The position numbers and the translations under genes were made by a program. A stretch of 64,000 bases of DNA from Prevotella sp. Its GTDB lineage: Bacteria > Bacteroidota > Bacteroidia > Bacteroidales > Bacteroidaceae. The notes below the pieces were generated by a model. That model was not told the origin of the DNA. It worked only from the letters and a program-made list of their open reading frames with translations, and ran no database searches. The stretch is from the NCBI GenBank assembly GCA_017483805.1, contig JAFUUL010000026.1, forward strand, positions 1-64,000, in the 5' to 3' direction. Shown piece after piece: positions 60,107-64,000 of the stretch (positions within the stretch are counted from its first letter, which is position 1; each line of letters starts with the position of its first letter).

Positions 60107-63100
60107 CTACTTGAAGACTAATTTCTTTCCTTTTTTGATGTAAAGTCCCTTGCCTGGACGGGCCACGCGCTGCCCCTGCAGAGTATAATACGCGTCGGGC
60201 TCTTGCAGGCTGAAGGCCGTGGTCGACACCGAAGACACGACGGATGCGGGCCTGTAGACTGCCAGCGACCGATAGACCCGATAACTGCTGTTACCCAAGA
60301 GATTGACCGACAGGCCATCTGCCTCGGAAAGGCATTGCCCAATCAGCAATAAAGAGTCGGCCGCCTGATAAACGGTTTCACCCTGTCCCTGCAGATAGGA
60401 CACCAGGCAGACGTCGCCCTTCATCGCATCATTGAGCGTGATGGTAAAGTCGTAGTTGGTATTCATGCCATAGCCCACAAAGTAGAAATAATAGTTCGAG
60501 TTCTTGCTCGTAAAGGTCAGACCATCATAAAGGCCAGTCACGCTCTTACCATACGATTTCGACCGCATCCAGGGCAACTGGCCTGTGCCATCGAATCCTT
60601 TGATGACGGATGTCGACGTCAACGCCATCCAGCCTCCGCCCGGCGCCTCGTCTGAAGTGAAATCAACATATTTCGTCAGCCCATAGGCACCATTGGCCGC
60701 CACATTGGCATAGTGAGTCGCGTCGTCTTCATCCACCACCTGCACGATCGCGTTGCCGATGGCCTGGCCCTGAACGATCAGTATTGCAGAGCCCTCGGTC
60801 TCCTTCTCTACGGTAAAGTCATTCATCTGACCGCCGTCCAGATCGACCATCGCAACCTGCTTGATGGCCTTTCCGTTCATCGTCGTCACACGATAGGCGG
60901 GATAGAAGTGGCCGTCTCCCATCTGCCGCATCCCTGTCAGTTGCAAGTCCAAAGCAGACTCTTCCGTTGACAAGGGAACCAGCATTACACGGGAGTTCAG
61001 GCCAGAAGGCACCAACGACCAGCCTGCATAACTTGCCGAACTGATGTTCGCCATGTTGATGTCCTCAAAGATGCGCCACTCCGTACCGTTCTTATCCATC
61101 TGCCGAATACGATTGGCCGGCAGGTTGGTGACCTCGATCTTCAGCGTATTGCTGCCTTCCTTCACCAGCCCCTTGCAGTCGAGCACGAAGGGGGCAGCCC
61201 AGGCACATCCCAGATACTCCCCATTGAGCCACACCCGGGCACTCTCTCTGACATCGCCCAGGTTCAGCCGGAATCCCGCATTAGCCGCTTTCATCTGCTG
61301 AGCCGTCACCACGAAGGCTGTCTCATAGGTGCCCGTCCCCATAAAGTCTGCCATACCGTCCATAGTCTCCCAAGTCTGCAGTTTGTCCAACAATGTGCGG
61401 GAAGGCGCATCACTGCCGTCTGCCACATAGAACGACCATTGCCCGTCAATCTCAATACCAGCCTGCTCATAAACTTCCTGAGCCGTAGCATCGGTTGTCA
61501 CGTCAGCGTCGTAGGTCTGCACGATGACTGACTGGCCCGACTTCAGGCTCAGCCACACCCGCTGGTCTTTCACGACGGCCTTGCTGATATCGCCGGTCAT
61601 CGGGTCGAAGAGCGCCACACTCACAAATGGCACGGCCAAGGTGACGTAGCCCTCCACATCGTCTGGTGTCAGATTGGCCACGAAATAATGGTATCCTGTG
61701 TCGTTGGAACGGCGGATCACGTCCAGCCCCAAGTCAGTGCGCATAGCCTCCGATGCGACGCTTAGGCCGCTCAGATCGGCAGGCGTATTGCCATAGACCA
61801 CAGTGACTCCAGCGGCCACCAGTTCGTCCAGATGAGTCTTCACGCTATCCGGCAGATTCGTGCTTACCGGCACCACCAGTGCCTTGTAGGTAGTGCCTGC
61901 CGCCGTTTTCAACAGGCCATCGGCATAGGTCGTCGTCATCAGATAGCGCTCGCTGGTATAGTCGCAGTCCAGTCCCTGTGCCTCCAGATTCTTCACGCAG
62001 GTCTCCAATTCCGACATCTTTGTCGACATGGTGTTGATATCAAACAGCAACAGCCGGTTCTTGAATGTGCCGGTATTCTTCTTCATCGCATTGGCAAAGG
62101 GAGCATAGACAAGCACATCGTTGTCTGGCTTTCCCATCTGCATAAAACTCTGCACGCGCTCTATATATTTCATCATTGAGGGCGCATCATGCCAGATGCT
62201 GTTCGTGGGACTCATGTCGATGGCAGCATAGAACTTCCACCCCGGCCAAGCGGCCTCCTTGGGCGAATAGGCCGTGCCATGAAAGAGGACATGGTTCACG
62301 CCAGAAGCAAACAGCAGGTCGAGTTCAGGCTTGATCTGGGACAGCGAGGTACGGAAATGCTCAGTCAGCCAGGTCATCGACTCGCTCGACGTCAACGGCT
62401 TGCCCGTAATATGGGCAGCACTCGACGCATACTTCAGCGTAGCCTTCGTGCTGAGGGCCTTGTTATAGAACCCCACATCGTCGCGCAGTCCCTTGATGCC
62501 GAAACTGTTCATATAAAAGTTCTCTATCTCGGGGATATCGGCCTCAGCATAGAGGTCTATCAGGTTGCCGGGTGAACCGTGGGCCTGGTTACGCGTCGTG
62601 GCCCCATGACTGTGGGCCCATGCCGTCCACTGCCGCGTGAAATTGTCGCTCAGCATATCGCTCAGCGTCTGCCTATAGTCGGCATAGACCTGGGCATCGC
62701 TGTTCAGCAACTTATCCAGATTCTCTTCCAGTTTGTAGCCACGGCGACTCTCAAACTGCTCAAACATCTTGGGTGTCCAGTCTGCCTGAGTGATCTCATA
62801 GGAATCATTAAAGAACGAATGGGGCCAAGGATTGCCGCCTGCCTCAAATCGCGTGTCGAAGTATTTCAGATAGTTGGCCACTGCCGTAGAGTCGAAATAA
62901 TCGAGCACGAGGCCATCGCTGCCCGGCGACGGACGTTTCACATTCATTACACCATACTGGATATAGGCGGCTATCACCTGCCATTGTCCCTCGGGAGCCA
63001 CCCACTTCAGGTTTCTCCCGCTCACCATACTCGTCAGTTCTGTGACTTTTCCGCTGTTATCCTTTTGTGGGAAAGCCATCACCTTCTGCAGCGTGCCGCC

Positions 63101-63562
63101 AGAGGTGCCCAGCGTCAGCGACTGCTCCTTCTTTCCGTCACCAGTCAGGGTGAACGTCTCCGTCACCAGTTTGCTGGCCGACTCGGTCTGCTTCACCATC
63201 GGGCCGCCAAAGGGCCAACCCGTGCCGGTGGTCATATCAATGTCGATGTCCAGTTGTTCACCTAACTGCTTGGTGTATTTCAGCATCTCAAGCCATTTGG
63301 GAGTTAGGAAATTGATATTCTTCGATGCATTGTTCTTCACCGAATAGATGGGGGTGATCTCCAGCGTACCGATACCCGCCTGAGCATATTGCTCCATATT
63401 CCACTTCAGGTTCTCCTCGTCAACGGCAGAGCCCAGCCACCACCAGCGGCTGCCAGCCTTCATTTCACGTTTCACCTCCGGCCATTGGGCCACCTGCTGT
63501 GCATACATAGAAGTGGCACCAAATGCCACCATGCACAATGTCACCAGATACTTCTTCATCAC
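60107..63562 (-). CDS. GH106-type glycoside hydrolase, probable alpha-L-rhamnosidase
   Basis: 1151 residues with a signal peptide (ending MYAQQ). Near the start the family segment RWWWLGSAVDEENLKWNMEQYAQAG is clear (about 38-62), with ITPIYSV and TGTGWPFGGP after it. The long catalytic domain reaches about 650, followed by beta-sandwich domains (YETAFVVTAQQ, LNGEYLGCAWAAPFV). The last residues KGLYIKKGKKLVFK are a surface-export-type tail. Rhamnose release from plant pectin is the usual family activity. It lies just upstream of the type IX genes and could be one of their cargoes. Confidence 0.82.
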   Translation of the reverse strand: MMKKYLVTLCMVAFGATSMYAQQVAQWPEVKREMKAGSRWWWLGSAVDEENLKWNMEQYAQAGIGTLEITPIYSVKNNASKNINFLTPKWLEMLKYTKQLGEQLDIDIDMTTGTGWPFGGPMVKQTESASKLVTETFTLTGDGKKEQSLTLGTSGGTLQKVMAFPQKDNSGKVTELTSMVSGRNLKWVAPEGQWQVIAAYIQYGVMNVKRPSPGSDGLVLDYFDSTAVANYLKYFDTRFEAGGNPWPHSFFNDSYEITQADWTPKMFEQFESRRGYKLEENLDKLLNSDAQVYADYRQTLSDMLSDNFTRQWTAWAHSHGATTRNQAHGSPGNLIDLYAEADIPEIENFYMNSFGIKGLRDDVGFYNKALSTKATLKYASSAAHITGKPLTSSESMTWLTEHFRTSLSQIKPELDLLFASGVNHVLFHGTAYSPKEAAWPGWKFYAAIDMSPTNSIWHDAPSMMKYIERVQSFMQMGKPDNDVLVYAPFANAMKKNTGTFKNRLLLFDINTMSTKMSELETCVKNLEAQGLDCDYTSERYLMTTTYADGLLKTAAGTTYKALVVPVSTNLPDSVKTHLDELVAAGVTVVYGNTPADLSGLSVASEAMRTDLGLDVIRRSNDTGYHYFVANLTPDDVEGYVTLAVPFVSVALFDPMTGDISKAVVKDQRVWLSLKSGQSVIVQTYDADVTTDATAQEVYEQAGIEIDGQWSFYVADGSDAPSRTLLDKLQTWETMDGMADFMGTGTYETAFVVTAQQMKAANAGFRLNLGDVRESARVWLNGEYLGCAWAAPFVLDCKGLVKEGSNTLKIEVTNLPANRIRQMDKNGTEWRIFEDINMANISSASYAGWSLVPSGLNSRVMLVPLSTEESALDLQLTGMRQMGDGHFYPAYRVTTMNGKAIKQVAMVDLDGGQMNDFTVEKETEGSAILIVQGQAIGNAIVQVVDEDDATHYANVAANGAYGLTKYVDFTSDEAPGGGWMALTSTSVIKGFDGTGQLPWMRSKSYGKSVTGLYDGLTFTSKNSNYYFYFVGYGMNTNYDFTITLNDAMKGDVCLVSYLQGQGETVYQAADSLLLIGQCLSEADGLSVNLLGNSSYRVYRSLAVYRPASVVSSVSTTAFSLQEPDAYYTLQGQRVARPGKGLYIKKGKKLVFK

Positions 63563-63584
63563 GAGCGTTTTTGATTAATGGGGA

Positions 63585-63614
63585 CAAAGTTACGAAATAA
63601 GTGAGAGAAATCAA
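63585..63614 (-). promoter_or_regulatory. Promoter of the GH106-type gene
   Basis: TTG (63,614-63,612), 19-bp spacer, TAACTTTG (63,592-63,585) on the minus strand, 23 bp upstream of the start. A second TAACTTTG (63,677-63,670) lies 85 bp upstream in a duplicated caaagttacgaaat context. Confidence 0.7.
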
Positions 63615-63644
63615 AAGAAAAACGCGTTTTTTCTTTTGATTTCC
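63608..63644. repeat. Near-perfect 37-bp palindrome over the GH106 promoter
   Basis: gaaatcaaaagaaaaacg and its complement meet at the centre cgcg, with a single extra T on the right arm. It overlaps the TTG element of the GH106 promoter and could be an operator between the two divergent genes. Confidence 0.7.
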
Positions 63645-63721
63645 GAACGAAAGGTAACTTCGGCAAAGCCAAAGTTACGAAATTATTTCTACTCACACGC
63701 TACAAATTCAAAATATTTTCG

Positions 63722-63729
63722 TAATTTTG
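63722..63729 (+). promoter_or_regulatory. Promoter -7 element of the iorA-like gene
   Basis: TAATTTTG on the plus strand, 36 bp upstream of the ATG at 63,766. Confidence 0.55.
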
Positions 63730-63765
63730 CACCGATTTCGAAACCAACAGACTATAAAATACGAT

Positions 63766-64000
63766 ATGAAAGAGAGAAAACTACTATTGGGCGACGAGGC
63801 CATCGCACTGGGAGCCATCCATGCCGGACTGTCCGGCGTGTACGCCTATCCCGGCACGCCGTCTACAGAGATCACCGAGTTCATTCAAGGCAACAGCCTG
63901 GCCCGCGAGCGGGGCATCCACAGCCGCTGGTCTACCAACGAGAAGACGGCCATGGAGGAGGCCCTGGGCATGTCGTTCATGGGCAAGCGCGCCCTGGTCT
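63766..64000 (+). CDS. iorA: Indolepyruvate ferredoxin oxidoreductase alpha subunit, N-terminal part
   Basis: 78 codons to the window edge: MKERKLLLGDEAIALGAIHAG, then VYAYPGTPSTEITEF and TNEKTAMEEALGMSFMGKRALV. This matches the N-terminal thiamine-diphosphate-enzyme domain of IorA, which oxidises aryl pyruvates from aromatic amino acids and reduces ferredoxin. The YPGTPSTE and NEKTAMEEA motifs are family hallmarks. The C-terminal ferredoxin-like part and the expected iorB partner lie beyond the window. Confidence 0.9.
   Translation, partial: MKERKLLLGDEAIALGAIHAGLSGVYAYPGTPSTEITEFIQGNSLARERGIHSRWSTNEKTAMEEALGMSFMGKRALV

Overview
The window looks like a chromosomal segment of a Prevotella-like member of the Bacteroidales. 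The evidence is the starch-utilisation-type SusC/SusD pair, type IX secretion genes (porP, gldK, gldL, gldM, gldN), Bacteroidetes promoters of the form TAnnTTTG with an upstream TTG, an ECF sigma/FecR-like/TonB-receptor trio, and short C-terminal tails of the GxYIxNGKK type. The species cannot be fixed from sequence reading alone.

Layout. 1-1,741: the start of the S10 ribosomal operon on the minus strand (rplC, rplD, rplW, partial rplB), which begins at rplC with its own promoter. 2,005-18,502: a minus-strand fructan-type polysaccharide utilisation locus: SusC, SusD, a tandem-duplicated DUF4960 lipoprotein, a LamG+GH32 enzyme, a DUF1573 protein, a GH2 enzyme, a DUF4980+GH32 fructanase, an MFS sugar transporter and a PfkB fructokinase. 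Two copies of one inverted-repeat motif sit upstream of susC and of the GH32 gene and look like the operator of the locus. 18,718-21,825: an HU-like protein and a VirE-like P-loop protein on the plus strand. 21,853-26,883: an AT-richer three-gene operon with three DNA methyltransferase domains and one nuclease-like domain, probably restriction-modification. 27,155-30,745: ECF sigma, FecR-like protein and STN-containing outer-membrane receptor. 30,760-36,929: a polyvalent-protein-type kinase, then a xylan-type cluster (GH3, CE7 esterase and a membrane regulator that joins a periplasmic binding domain directly to an AraC domain).

37,038-43,349 is a damaged and mobile-looking stretch: a truncated M15 peptidase, a DUF1016 nuclease between perfect 78-bp direct repeats, a tRNA-like remnant, a GNAT acetyltransferase, a 48-residue protein that is easily missed, and an MBG-repeat surface protein cut by one in-frame TAA. 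44,197-51,037 holds waaA, gltX, a 7TM-HD phosphohydrolase and a FadL-type porin. 51,188-60,063 is the type IX secretion operon ending in priA, followed by a GH106-type enzyme and the start of an iorA-like gene.

The loci fit a glycan degrader: SusCD and glycoside hydrolases capture and cut sugars, the transporter and kinase feed fructose into glycolysis, and type IX secretion could export the proteins with C-terminal tails. The least expected signal is the spread of small repeats. AT-rich 7-8-bp arrays and GC-rich palindromes lie in many intergenic gaps and also in frame inside genes, where they form linkers and even signal-peptide cores. A second candidate novelty is a strongly structured 150-nt segment behind a good promoter at about 8,600.
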